A DNA stretch of 64,000 nt from Symsagittifera roscoffensis (GCF_963678635.1 NC_087070.1:24599419-24663418); one strand, 5' to 3'; shown: positions 30,048 to 41,564, counted from the stretch's first letter. Made by a program: numbers and translations. Notes: generated by a model not told the origin, from the letters alone.

Positions 30048-30295
30048 ACAACAGCATTTCATTTAAAACTAAAATTAAAATAAATCCACAAAAATTATAT
30101 GGTATATCACCAATATCCAAAAAGATCAAATCACAATTTTGTCCAAACACCCACACTAAAATATTCACGAATTAACCATTCTCTCCAGCAGCAATACCCT
30201 AGAGATAACTTCTATCTTAAAAAAGCTTAATCAGCCCATTAGCACTATTGATCTATCTAACAAAAATTCGTATTCATTGAAACCAGCAAACTTCA
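30048..30295 (+). pseudogene. Decayed tandem paralogue of the 91-aa ORF
   Basis: The translation around 30093 gives IIWYITNIQKDQITILSKHPH, clearly related to the upstream ORF. An in-frame TAA follows immediately, after which related residues (NIHELT, LEITSILKKL) continue. There is also a stop near its start. Confidence 0.6.
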
Positions 30296-30423
30296 TTGTA
30301 ACTTTATTTAACTTTATTGTAACTTTATTCTAACAATTATTTCAGTCCGTACAATTGATCAGTACACAACACATCCAAACCTTTTATATATTGTTAACAA
30401 AACATTGAGTGAATTAAACAAAG

Positions 30424-31468
30424 ATGGCAAATGTAGTAGCATACCCAGATTTAGCTCTCGAAAAGTTTACCGGCTTAGATCCGAATGAAGATGCAAGATT
30501 CTTGAGACGCAGGTGACGAACAAGACGCATATGATAACAGACAAAGAGCCTTATTTGGTTCAATATTAAGAGGCCCAGCCGCTCAATGGTATCAGGGATT
30601 AGCAGCAAACTTACCTTGGAATGAGATAAGAGATCAATTCATAGATAGATTCACTGATGATAAGGATAAGTATAGGAGACGAATAGAAGCAGAAAACATA
30701 AAAAGACAACCTAATGAATTCATTAAAAGCTACATACATAGATTAAGCACCGCAGTAGACCGTGGATGGCCTAATCCAACTTTTAATGATGATCAAAGAA
30801 CAGCAAAGAAAATGGAATTCTTTGTACGTGGCTTAAGCCCGCTAGGCTTAAAACAAAAGGCGCATCAATTCCTAATTGAGAATCCACCCGCAACTTGGCA
30901 GCAATTAAAAGATCATATTGCTACAAAAGACTTAAGTTTTGCAATAAGTAGAGATTTTATCGGAACAGCATCCAGTAGCATAGATAATAAATTGGAAATA
31001 GAGGGAATAAAGGATCAACTTAAAGAGTTAACAGGACTAATGAAAGATCATAAAATAAACGCAGCTTATAATCCACATGAGCAAAGAAACAAACAAAACA
31101 ACCCAATGTTTTGCAACTGGTGTTGCATGTCAGGCCATACGATAAGCCATTGCTTTAAATATAACGATCAACAGGAGCAAAATTATGACTCGCTTCAATT
31201 AAGAGAGAACTCAAACAGAAGTTACCATAACTATAGCAAGAGTAGGTCAAGAGTAGACAACAATTTCAATGACATAAACTCTCAGCAAGAGTTCAGGCAC
31301 TTGTCAAACTTCAATGAAAGTTCTCAATCGCGTGACAGGTCGAACAGTAAGAAACACTTCAACGAAAATAACGATTATCATTCACCTTACCAGATCCACA
31401 ACTTTAGTGATGATGACATTCCAGGAGACTATACCGACAATGAGTGTGAACTTGCTAATTTAAACTAG
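30424..31468 (+). pseudogene. gag: Gag of the second element, frameshifted near its start
   Basis: ATG at 30424 encodes MANVVAYPDLALEKFTGLDP, like the start of many Ty3/gypsy Gag proteins. After about 29 codons the frame meets a TGA at 30514-30516; the rest of Gag is in the +1 frame from about 30505 to the TAG at 31466-31468. That part has the capsid signature GPAAQWYQGL...FIDRFT, a FVRGL motif, a CX2CX4HX4C zinc knuckle (CNWCCMSGHTISHC) near 31113, and a Ser/Asn/Arg-rich tail. Homology spacing suggests some residues are also missing at the break. The end overlaps the protease through a -1 frameshift signal. Confidence 0.85.
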
Positions 31469-31533
31469 ATCAGTCTCCGTCTGAACCAAAAATACAATTA
31501 TATATTAATTTATACCAACATCCCGTCGGAGAC
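31459..31533 (+). promoter_or_regulatory. -1 ribosomal frameshift signal between gag and protease
   Basis: The heptamer T TTA AAC at 31459-31465 is in the correct Gag phase (aaT TTA AAC) and is directly followed by the Gag TAG stop. Seven bases later GTCTCCG (31473-31479) is perfectly complementary to CGGAGAC (31527-31533). A -1 slip moves ribosomes exactly into the protease frame. The heptamer is one of the canonical slippery sites of retroviruses and coronaviruses. Confidence 0.85.
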
Positions 31534-32205
31534 AAAAATAAAAATAACGGTCTGGAAACTCAATTTCTACTAGACACTGGAGCAACATGTTCGCTTATTA
31601 ATTTTGACAGTTATGAACAATTTTGTAAAATACAGCCTCTACAGTTGAATAAATCTAGATCAAACACAGTTGCTGTGAATGGAGAAAAACTTAAACTTAT
31701 AGGTTATACTAATTTTGAATCAACTTTTGGTACAAACTCTGATAATCCGGTAAAAATTAAAGCATGGATTTCAGCCAAGAATTGCTGCGATCTAAATATA
31801 TTAGGAATGGATTTCATTTGTCACAACATTAAATCAATAAACTTTCCAAATTTGAACTTAGAATTAAAAAAATACCCATATATAACAGTTCCTATCATTA
31901 TTATAAGAAGCAAAAGTTATCCATATCTAAGTTTTTATCAAAATGTACTTCTTGATAAAAATATAACTATTGCACCAAAATCATCCCGCGTAATTTCAGT
32001 TTCTCCAGCAGGCATAGTTTTCAAAGCAGGAACATCGTTTAGAATTGATAAGTCCTTAGAACAAAAAGGCATTAATGCAAAAAGCACTTATTGTAGGAAT
32101 GAAATTAAGTCAATGCCTATCGTACTTAAAAACTCCAGATTATCAAAAGTAGATATAAACAAAGGTGTAATAGGCCAAACGTTTGAAAACATAGAAATAA
32201 AATAA
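31465..32205 (+). CDS. Aspartic protease (retropepsin-like)
   Basis: Read in the -1 frame relative to Gag. The active site FLLDTGATCSLI lies near 31566-31601 and is intact. An ILGMDFI motif near 31800 matches the ILG-D-F block of Ty3/gypsy proteases. The ORF continues for about 130 residues beyond the protease fold and then stops at 32203-32205 without reverse transcriptase, so it is a protease with a short C-terminal extension. It would cleave Gag. Confidence 0.8.
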   Translation, partial: LDQSPSEPKIQLYINLYQHPVGDKNKNNGLETQFLLDTGATCSLINFDSYEQFCKIQPLQLNKSRSNTVAVNGEKLKLIGYTNFESTFGTNSDNPVKIKAWISAKNCCDLNILGMDFICHNIKSINFPNLNLELKKYPYITVPIIIIRSKSYPYLSFYQNVLLDKNITIAPKSSRVISVSPAGIVFKAGTSFRIDKSLEQKGINAKSTYCRNEIKSMPIVLKNSRLSKVDINKGVIGQTFENIEIK

Positions 32206-33855
32206 ACCCATTTCTTCCTGCTTTAAATTATTTATAAATGTGAAGTTTTCGTCAAAGCTTTTATAACGCTTTAATTTGTTATTTTACCTAACGTTTTGTA
32301 TACTGAGCAGTAAATCTAATTTAATCTTACTAAAAAATAAGATTACGAGTATTATCCAACAAATATACTACAATGAATAGCGGTTCTGTATGACACCTAA
32401 GGGGATATGCCAAAATGCATGAACACGGATTTAATTCTTAACCGAGATCGAAAACAGTCAAGTACGCTTACAATTTTGGACCATCCTCAGAATCAAATAA
32501 AGATAGAGGGATCGGAAGCCAATGGCTCAGACAAAAAAAAGTTTTTCGACTTCAATATATTTGCAAAAAAACTGCAAAAGGCCAGGAGTTTCAAATATTA
32601 CAGTGTTACGAGTCTATAATGAATTCATTTTCAGGCGGTTTTATTAACTGAAAATTCAGTATTAAACTTAAGGGAATGTCAAATTACCCTACGTGCAATA
32701 ACGAGAATTAATAGAGTGAAACCTTTGATGAAAGAACTAGCCAATGTAAGATTGTAACAAACTCATTCTGCGAAGTTAATTTGCACCATCGGATTCCTCT
32801 TAGGGCCCAAGTAGGGACCGATGACAATAATTATCATCTTTGTAGTTTTCAAGTTACAAAATGCAAACTAGAAGAAATTCATCAAAAAGGGAGATATCAC
32901 CTCCTTTCTTCTCAACACATTGATAAAAATTTTCATCAATATTCTTTATCAAAAAATGGGCGAACAACGTTTTTCGACCCGACCCGCCGCAGATTTATGC
33001 CAGCATTTGTTGGTGGCTTCATGTAGCCTTTTTAAAATTATGGTACCATATTCTTTCAACAACGCAAGTGCTTGTTGGTGGCTGTATGCAGCCTTTGAGA
33101 CTCTTATGATTCACTCCTCACAATTTGGCCAAAATATCAATTCGGTAGCCCAAAATCCACAACATGCAGGCATTTAAACACTTAAAAACAACAAATTTTC
33201 AGAAGCAACACTTTGAAAATTGGACCACATCATCCTTAAGATTGTTTACGTTAAATTTTTGCATCATAAAGTTCAGGATGACTTTCTGTACTAAAGATGT
33301 GAACATGGATTGATGCAGAGGATTAAAACCAAAGATAAACTAATAAACTTATCTTTTTGAAAACTATACAGTTTGCAAATTGTCTGTTTAATTTTCCTTT
33401 TCTACGATATTTCATTTTGATTTGATTCTAATTTAAATCTTTTGTTTTTTCTATCAAAAAATGTAACAAAAATTGCTGGTTATGACAACCAGGTGGACAT
33501 ACTTTTATATTAGGGGTTAATTAATGCCTAAAATTTCCATTTTTGCTTTCACTACATAAGTTTAATATCTGAGCTTAACTCAGTGTCGGAAAATGCTTTA
33601 TTCCTGTGGTTAATAAACACCATGATCGTCTTTCTTCATTTGTATTCCTGTGGTTAATAAACACCATGATCGTCTTTCTTCATTTGTTTTCCGTAGTGGG
33701 TTTGTGTGAAACCACAAGATTATATTTTCCACCTTTTATATATATACAATTTTACACTTTGTCCTTCATTGTTCAAACATTTGATAATTAGCCCTAATAT
33801 CCGAATGTAATTCGGGATTTTGAAAATTTGGTCATTTTTTATTGATGTTTAGCAA
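32206..33855 (+). other. Region where pol would be expected; no RT or integrase
   Basis: I find no RT, RNase H or integrase motif. Present are a short duplicated TTGTTGGTGGCT-TATG-AGCC motif near 33008 and 33083, and an exact 44-bp tandem duplication at 33599-33642 and 33643-33686. The end, CATTTTTTATTGATGTTTAG at 33832-33851, looks like a splice acceptor for the next ORF. Confidence 0.6.
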
Positions 33856-34530
33856 ATGGAATACGACCCAATTTTAAACTGGAACTGCAGAAATTCAGAC
33901 CCAGCACCAGAGGAGTTTAAAAGAAAGCTGCCTCGCAGGAAGAAACAACGAAAACCTGTAGCAGTACAATCTTTGTCAATGGACGACGGGTTAAATAGGA
34001 ATCCTCGCAATTTTCCCAATTTAACCCAAAGATTGGAACTGCAGAAGTGCAGAGAAACCAAATTGGATACGGAAAATCCAAAATATATAACGAGTTTAAA
34101 GTACTCAATAAAGGAAAATTATAACAGATGGAAACTGCCATCGTTCCTTGAAGTCGTCAATTCAATGACAATGGAAAAGGCGATGATGCCTATCGACTTC
34201 ATAACCCAGCCAGAAGTGGTTATAAAGAACGAAAACAACTTCTGGAAATTAAAGAAGAGGGAGGAACACGGCTACATCCTCAAGGCAGGAGGCACGCAAG
34301 TCACCATCCCGTTCGAGGGAATAACTGCTTTTCCGAACCATATAAAAAACAGACAGGAAGAACAGGACGACATTCAACAACTTACGGACGGAATGAGCAG
34401 ACTACGAATCAAAAACAAAATTAAAAAGAAGAAAATCGTGAAGTTGCAACAAAAACTTGAGGCTTCACAGAGGAAGATAGCGATCCTCAGATCATACAAT
34501 GTGGAGCTAGAAGCCGGAAGGAAGCTCTAG
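33856..34530 (+). CDS. 224-aa coiled-coil accessory protein
   Basis: An intact ORF starts at an ATG four bases after a T-rich AG. The N-terminal third has a basic RKLPRRKKQRKP cluster resembling a nuclear-localisation signal. The middle is mixed. Residues about 165-224 are highly charged, with the heptad-like Leu/Ile spacing of a coiled coil. Two short related pieces (around WNCRNS and LELQKCRE) come from a duplicated GGAACTGCAGAA DNA motif. It sits where env or regulatory genes sit in retroviruses and is probably made from a spliced RNA. Family unknown. It could help trans-mobilisation or RNA export. Confidence 0.65.
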   Translation: MEYDPILNWNCRNSDPAPEEFKRKLPRRKKQRKPVAVQSLSMDDGLNRNPRNFPNLTQRLELQKCRETKLDTENPKYITSLKYSIKENYNRWKLPSFLEVVNSMTMEKAMMPIDFITQPEVVIKNENNFWKLKKREEHGYILKAGGTQVTIPFEGITAFPNHIKNRQEEQDDIQQLTDGMSRLRIKNKIKKKKIVKLQQKLEASQRKIAILRSYNVELEAGRKL

Positions 34531-34661
34531 ATAAAACCTAACCTATCTTTTCAAACTTTTCATTTGATGTTCTTTTTAAATTTTTTAACTATAGTATTTA
34601 ACCAGTAAAGTGTTTAAATTTTCACCATGGTAACTGTAAGAATCGAACAGCTTAATTTTCT

Positions 34662-34676
34662 AAAAAAAGGGGTGAG
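34662..34676 (+). promoter_or_regulatory. Polypurine tract
   Basis: AAAAAAAGGGGTGAG lies just before the right LTR and would prime plus-strand DNA synthesis. Confidence 0.8.
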
Positions 34677-34677
34677 T

Positions 34678-35828
34678 TGTAGTATTGCAAAATACTACAC
34701 ACACACAAAAGACCATTGTCTTAATTGTTTATTTAACTACCCAATTCTAAATTGGAGCGTGCCATTCAAATTAAAGCCTCTTTTCACTAAATCAGATATT
34801 GACTGATTTACTCTTATTAGGACTATAAAATCTTGTTTTGAAAATCCACTCCTTTTTGAATACTTGTCCAAGTTTTCTCATTTTTTCATACTCAATATTT
34901 GAAAAGGGCGGCGATTATTAATACGTCCCTTTTAACTTAACTTGAAACAAACTGGATAAATATTTAGCAGTCTCGCCGGCTGCACTGAAATTCTCCTTGC
35001 TTTGATTAAGCAGAGGTGCACCTGCAATATGATGCATCAGAGAGAGTAATATGAATTTTTAATAAGACAAACTGAAGGCTGCGGTTTTCATCAAAGGGGA
35101 CTAATAAGTTGAAGATATTTGATTTGAAAAAATCAAATAAAAACTAGTTGAAAATTCCCTTATTAAAAAGGGAGAACAAAGGAGCAGGTGAAACCTGAAT
35201 AATTAAAGATTGAATCAGCCGCCGGTTTATGCTTACGAGCAAAAGGACTGGCCTGAAATCTTCAGTGTTTCATTTTGCTCAGTAAGCAGCAAGTCAGTTC
35301 TCTTCAGTCAGATCTTTTAAAAATAAATAATTTTCCTTTCTGCCCTAACACTAAAATTAATCTAGCCTTTTTCACTTATAAAAAAAGAATAAATTCTCAT
35401 TTCAAGTTCGATAAAATTATAAGTCGAGATACTCGAGATACGCACCCCCGAGGAAGTCTGGACTAAAAGTACCCAAAGGACTACGGCAAGACGATTCAGA
35501 CGGCCCAACCAGAAGTGCTGACTTGGACAAACATCAAAGGCAACCATACATACTAATCAGCCACCGACCTTAGTAAGAAGATAAAATATTGATGAACAAA
35601 ATAAGATTAGCTCAACCTCCCCTCATAGGTATATTTCTTTAAGCTGTTCGATTCATTTATATAATCTAATAACCCAGTGCTCTGTATCTAACCAACTAAT
35701 TAATTCATACCTTTTCTAACTATTGTTTCTACTCTAATTTTTGTCAAGACAATTTGACGATCTAAGGTGAGACTTATAATTTAGGATAAAATTACTAAGC
35801 ATTCAACCAGCAATGAGCGCTTAGTAAA
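34678..35828 (+). repeat. 3' LTR of the second element
   Basis: Same length as the left LTR with about four substitutions seen by eye. The ATAC target duplication follows at 35829-35832. Confidence 0.93.
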
Positions 35829-35832
35829 ATAC

Positions 35833-38165
35833 GTATGGGAGGCTTCAGAGTCATTTCACGTTTCAATTTATTTTTCTTTTGATCCGAGCGGAAAAGGTTT
35901 AATGGGATTGTATTTGGTTCATTTTTGCTTTGTTTTGTATGACGCAAATACACTTTTGCAGGTTTTTAATCAAGAAAAAATAGCAACAAAGACTATGTCA
36001 AGCAGGTCTTATAATTTCAAAAAACATTTGACCTGAAAGGGTTTTGTTCCTTTACCTTCTTTCCTTAATTGTCTTTTTTGTTCTTTAATGTTTTCTTCTA
36101 ATATCTTGGTGGTCCAAACTTTGAGTAGATTGTTGTCAGAGGTTCGAAACCACTTTAAAGGTAATAATTGAATTTTGGAGATCAAAGGTGCTAATGCTGC
36201 GGCAATAGATTATCGAATCTTAAGTCCACTGAAAGTGAAGTAATTTAAAAAGTCCCTTTCGTCATCTTTGTGTAATTTCATCGTCTTTTGAACCATGTAC
36301 ACCTACCTTTAATTTCGTTTGCTTGGACGTTTTTGGTTGTTTTGTTGTTTTTTCTTGATTTGACTTAGAGCGCCCCTCAAACGCCTTTTTCAGCATTCAT
36401 CTTGTCAAAGCGCTCTCGCCGAAACAAACAAACAAACAGTTTTAATTTTGCACTCTTAATCTATCTCTCACCTATACTTTATCTTAAAAAACTCTCCTTA
36501 ATTTTTCGCTTTTTTTGTTTACAAATATAAAATAGCAGTTTTCTTTTATCTGAGCTTCATTGAAAATCCATTGTTTTCACACCAAATAGAGAAGAGATAA
36601 AAATCTAGACGCCAATCAAAACATTTTTTTTCTTAAATTGGAAAAAGCGAAATCTTAATTGACTTTTATTCCTCTCCTCTGAGCTCTAAGTGATCGTTTT
36701 TTTATTTTCCATTTGTTGGTTCGAATGGGACACTCATATTAGATGAATGGCCGATTGCAGTAGCTCAGATCCAGGCAAGTTCAGGTCTAGTTCATTGTAA
36801 CATACAGGATCACAAGCCGCAGGGAGCCATTTTTTTTTGTTGAAGCAAACAGTGGCTGACAACTGTAGTGTTTTTAAATCTTTTAATGCGAGCTTTTGGA
36901 TTTACAGTCTTGTTGAAAAAAGACGACATTTTTGGGGTTGCTAATTCTGATGGCAAGGTACAATATAATGTCCGAACAACACAAGTAAAATTTTTTGCGT
37001 ACAAACATCACAAATACAAGTTTTAAAAACAGTGAAAAGCTGATTGCTCTGTCTGTTTACTTTTATTGAGTTATTCGTGTAAATAGTATAAAAACTACGA
37101 AAGTCATTGAATTTTTCATCATAATTTGTATTTAGAAATCATTAAAATTGAATTAAAATAACTTTCGAGGAGTACAAAACGAGATTATTATGTTTGTGTA
37201 TTTTCAACAGCGAATTTTTTTAATCAAGTTGATTGTTTTTCTTACAAAAAAGATATCACTGCCGTGGTTCATAAACGAATGATTCCCATAAGAAAGAGTC
37301 CAATACAAACAACAACCCAAAAAAAATATGCAACGAACAAAAAACAGTTCGATACAAAACAGTCCGAGTTAAGGTCGCCGATGGGCGCGTCGCAGCTTTG
37401 CAGCTTCGCGTCGATAACCGGATCTAATTTTTGTATAGAGCCCTACCCTCTGTTGGCATACCCTCTGATAGTTATTTGGAAGTTGAAATTATGAAAGATT
37501 CCGGACTAATTAGAAAAAATTGCTGGCATCAAAAATCGCCGGTCATGCAGTTTTCGTGAAGGAAATTTCATAAAACGCATCTTTTATTCTTCAGCATCTT
37601 TTCATAATAGTTCTTTTGTTCTCATAAAAAAACATCTTTTAGGTCGATCAGAGAAAGAGAAACATTAGCTCCCAGAGAGACATATAGACCTTATTTTGAC
37701 ATTGTTTTCTGTGCCGCTGGCAAAATTCATAAATAAAAAACAATTCACGAAAGTTAGTATTTTGGCACCAAAGGCTCATTTAGAGAATATTTAGGGTTGC
37801 TCGCCAAAAATTGATGGCAAAAAGGATGTCATGAAATAATACCGAAGGGTTAAGGCGGAGCAATTTCTCAATTTTAGACCTTATGAGCAACAAAACACTT
37901 CGATTTTCTGCCCCTCTTGTTATGCTTTCAAACGTTTTGAAAAGCTGAAAAAATTCGGTGAAAAATAGATATTAAAAACTATCACAAAAATGCTCCATGG
38001 TTGATGAAATACTCCGGAATAGGCATCTGAAAGCTTCTCATTAACCAAGCCTTGATTCGCTTAATGGATTCTGATTTGTATCCGCCCCGCTATTGGAAGA
38101 GTTTTTTTTCGAATTGACGGGTTATTTGATTTTTGAGCGAGGATTGTTATGAGATTACTTTTTAG
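35833..38165. other. Non-coding DNA upstream of the receptor exon
   Basis: No exon that I can support. An exon carrying the receptor start codon may be here or beyond the window, but the extracellular N-terminus is too variable to recognise. The last bases ATTACTTTTTAG form the splice acceptor of the first recognised exon. Confidence 0.35.
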
Positions 38166-38402
38166 AAGTTGCGGCAGACAGCGAGGAACCCTACTACAGT
38201 ACTATGGCTTCAGTGGTCATAATCTGTGTGGCCATACTTCTCATCATAGTGACCATAATCGGCAACCTGTCAGTGGTGATCGCCTTTTTCCAGGACAAGC
38301 GACTGCAGACTCCCTCCAACTACCCCCTCATATCTCTGTCTGTCTCTGATCTGCTAGTCGGCTGCTTCATATTTCCCTGTTCCGTAGTTTACAAAACCAC
38401 TG
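38166..38402 (+). CDS. Class A aminergic-type GPCR, exon with TM1-TM2
   Basis: The exon is bounded by TTTTTAG before 38166 and GTAAGA after 38402, and ends in phase 1. It encodes a short acidic extracellular stretch, TM1 with the conserved GN pair (GNLSVVIAFF), and TM2 with SLSVSDLLVG (the conserved Asp of TM2). A Met at 38204 lies at the TM1 border, so the start codon is probably in an upstream exon. Such receptors couple ligand binding at the plasma membrane to G proteins. The G of the last codon joins GC at 41462 to encode Gly. Codon content is clearly more G+C-rich than surrounding DNA. Confidence 0.88.
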
Positions 38403-39429
38403 GTAAGATAAAAATCCAATCAGGCCTGCAGTTAATTTTCACAGAAAGGAGAAGACATTCTTTTCACCAATACTTATGATGATAATCATAATAACTTGTT
38501 ATCAAACCAATTATATAACACTATACTTATATAATTAGTCTGATAAAAACATCTGAGAAAAATCGAACAATGATTTCTTTTTTTTGTGTTCTTACAAGTA
38601 ATTGATAAAAGCTGATGAAAAATTGTTGGGTTGTTGGTTTTGTTCAAAAATTTAGTTTTTGTTCCGATTTGTTGCTTCCTTGTAGTTTACGAGTTGCCTT
38701 TTGTAGCTAGTTGTCGTATTATACCGGTTTGGTATAACTCTTCTCGAACGACAATTTACAAGCTGAGCTACACAATATTATGCAAAGCAAGTAATCAGAA
38801 AGTGAATACTTAATAATCAGTCCACCCACCTATGAATCTCTACTCCTCTTTAAACAAAATCCATATTGTAATTAAAAATTGTAATTACTATAAACTGTAT
38901 ATCAAAAAATATGCTCGCTTCGATTTAATTTACGGTTTATGAACCTTACTAAGGTTCAAATATTGTCATTTAAACTCAATTTTTAAGATGTTTTTGATTT
39001 TTTTACTTTAAAATGGTGAGGGGTAAGCTTTTTCGAAATAACGAAACATAAAATTAGTTTGAGATTATACTGCGACATCTCTCTGAATGGCGAAATCATA
39101 ACTTTTGAATAATTTGAGAGCTCTAACTATCTTATTATGTTCAGGAGACTTGCTTTTTTAGAGGACCACTGTATAATAGTAGTACCGATTTTCTCTTCCA
39201 AACTCTTCCAAATCACTATAAAGGCCCACCGCGATCAGGCATCAGCATGCATGCTGCAAGTGTCTTTCACAGAGGGAGAAAGGCAATTTTTTCACCAATA
39301 TTACTAATAAATTGCTATCAAACCAATTATCTTACACTAAATTTATATAACTGGTCTGTAACCTTTATTGAAGAGGCCCTTGTGAAAAACTAAAGAAAGA
39401 CCTCTTTTTTGTATTGACAAACAGTTAAA

Positions 39430-39839
39430 GGGCTTAGGAAATTTGGCGACAAGCACATTAGACGACAATACAATAACCCATTTTGGACTATCACTTTTGT
39501 GAACTTAGACGATAAAAATCTGACCAACAAAATTTTTTTGTGCTGTCTGAAGTTACACAAAAACAAATAATAGTATATTATCCCAGAACTGATCAAAGCT
39601 TGTATTATAATTTAATTATAAGACGTTAAATCATAAAAAAGCAGTACAATTTTGAAATGCATAAATTGTATAATTGTGAACCTTGATAGTCTGATTTGTG
39701 CTTCGACAACAAGTGCCATTCAATCAAACTTTAATTTAAGACTGTAAACATTTTTCTCGCGAATTGCACGCAAGTCACCGTCTAATTTTAGTTACTTTCT
39801 AATTGTCTAATTTGCTCGTCGTCTAATTTCCTAAACCCC
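39430..39839. mobile_element. MITE-like element, copy 1
   Basis: Ends GGGCTTAGGAAATT and AATTTCCTAAACCCC are inverted repeats of about 40 bp with interior ATTAGACGAC and ATTAGAC repeats. About 410 bp, no coding capacity. The target duplication is unclear and the superfamily unknown. Confidence 0.65.
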
Positions 39840-40673
39840 GTAGTTGATAATAGCTGATGAAAAATTGTTGGGTTGTTGGTTTTGTTCAAAAATTTAGTTT
39901 TTTTTCCGATTTGTTGCTTCCTTGTATTTTACGAGTTGCCTTTTGTAGCTAGTTGTTGTATTATACCGGTTTGGTATAACTCTTCTCGAACAACAATTTA
40001 GAAGCTGAGCCACACAATATTATGCAAAGCAATTAATCAGAAAGTGAATACTTAATAATCAGTCCACCCACCTATGAATCTCTACTCCTCTTTAAACAAA
40101 ATCCATATTGTAATTAAAAATTGTAATTACTATAAACTGTATATCAAAAAAAAATACTCGCTTCGATTTAATTTACGGTTTATGAACCTTACTAAGGATC
40201 AAATATTGTCATTTAAACTCAATTTTTGAGATGTTTTTGAAATTTTTACTTTAAAATGGTGAGGGGTAAGGTTTTACGAAGTAACGAAACATAAATTTAA
40301 TTTGAAATTATATTGCGACATCTATTTGAATGACGAAATCATAACTTTTGAATAATTTGAGAGCTCTAACTATCTTATTATGTTCAGGAGACTTGCTTTT
40401 TTAGAGGACCACTGTATAATAGTAGTACCGATTTTCTCTTCCAAACTCTTCCAAATCACTATAAAGGCCCACCGCGATCAGGCATCAGCATGCATGCTGC
40501 AAGTGTCTTTCACAGAGGGAGAAAGGCAATTTTTTCACCAATATTACTAATAAATTGCTATCAAACCAATTATCTTACACTAAATTTATATAACTGGTCT
40601 GTAACCTTTATTGAAGAGGCCCTTGTGAAAAACTAAAGAAAGATCTCTTTTTTTGTATTGACAAATAGTTAAA

Positions 40674-41082
40674 GGGCTTAGGAAATTTGGCGACAAGCAC
40701 ATTAGACGACAATTTATTAACTGATTTTAGACTATCACTTTTGTAAACTTAGACGATAAAAATCTGACCAACAAAATTTTTTTGTGCTGTCTGAAGTTAC
40801 ACAAAAACAAATAATAGTATATTATCCCAGAACTGATCAAAGCTTATATTATAATTTAATTATAAGACGTTAAATCATAAAAAAGCAGTACAATTTTGAA
40901 ATGCATAAATTGTATAATTGTGACATTGATAGTCTGATTTGTGCTTCGACAACAAGTGCCACTCAATCAAATTTTAATTTAAGACTGTAAACAATTTTCT
41001 CGCGAATTGCACGCAAGTCATCGTCTAATTTTAGTTATTTTCTAATTGTCTAATTTGCTTGTCGTCTTATTTCGTAAACGCC
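40674..41082. mobile_element. MITE-like element, copy 2
   Basis: Second copy of the element at 39430-39839, present because the whole 1.24-kb unit was duplicated. Its right end has extra changes (TTATTTCGTAAACGCC). Confidence 0.65.
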
Positions 41083-41461
41083 GTAGTTGATAATAGCTGA
41101 TGAAAAATTGATGGGCTGTTGGTTATATTTTGATCCTGAAACTTCGTTAAAAACAAATTGAATCAACTAAATTTGTACATTTTATCCACTTTTAACTAAA
41201 AATCAACTTCGAGTATAGTCCATGTAATTTGAGTAATGAATTGTCGATAGTTCGAGGCCCATTATGATCCGTGCTTGCTGCTTGAGGATACTAAAGCAAC
41301 TTTAACCATATTCAGCTCAGAAATATAACCAAAAAAATTGCATGCATCTCTTAAGCAGGGGGCACAACAGTGGCTCTCCGTAAAGAGCTGAACAGCTTGT
41401 ATGTTGTTTCATCACCTATAGCGGATAAAAGGTCGTGACTAAATCATATCTAAATTATTAG

Positions 41462-41564
41462 GCAACTGGTATTTGGGCAGACCCCTGTGTGTGGTGTGGC
41501 TGTGCTGCGACTACATGGCAACATCAACTTCAGTATTCGCACTCATCATGATCACATTCGACAG
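41462..41564 (+). CDS. Class A aminergic-type GPCR, exon with TM3
   Basis: Bounded by ATTATTAG and GTAAAA; enters in phase 1 and leaves in phase 2. It encodes NWYLGRPLCVVWL, with the conserved extracellular Trp and Cys, then CCDYMATSTS and ITFDR. The Asp of CDY aligns with the TM3 Asp (3.32) that binds amine ligands in muscarinic, histamine and monoamine receptors, and DR(Y) begins the DRY motif. Confidence 0.9.

Larger units (their letters stand above)
26052..35828 (+). mobile_element. Non-autonomous LTR retrotransposon with gag and protease but no RT
   Basis: Two 1,151-bp direct repeats at 26052-27202 and 34678-35828 differ at about four positions that I can see, and are flanked by ATAC at 26048-26051 and 35829-35832. 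A primer-binding site follows the left LTR and a polypurine tract precedes the right one. Between them are a leader, a small ORF and its decayed paralogue, gag, protease and a 224-aa ORF. No reverse transcriptase, RNase H or integrase motif is visible anywhere in 32206-34677. This is the layout of terminal-repeat retrotransposons with a GAG domain (TR-GAG), which rely on an autonomous partner. Close LTR identity indicates recent movement. Confidence 0.92.
38437..41084 (+). repeat. 1.24-kb tandem duplication in the receptor intron
   Basis: Segment 38603-39841 is repeated at 39842-41084 with few changes, and the start of a third unit follows. Each unit ends in a MITE-like element (39430-39839 and 40674-41082). 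A more diverged older copy of the pre-MITE part lies at about 38437-38602, directly upstream, and lacks the MITE. Confidence 0.85.

Noticed and set aside
32206-33855. Hidden RT or integrase in the pol-less element
   Set aside because: I looked for YxDD, DAS/TDH and HHCC/DDE-type motifs in plus-strand frames and saw none.
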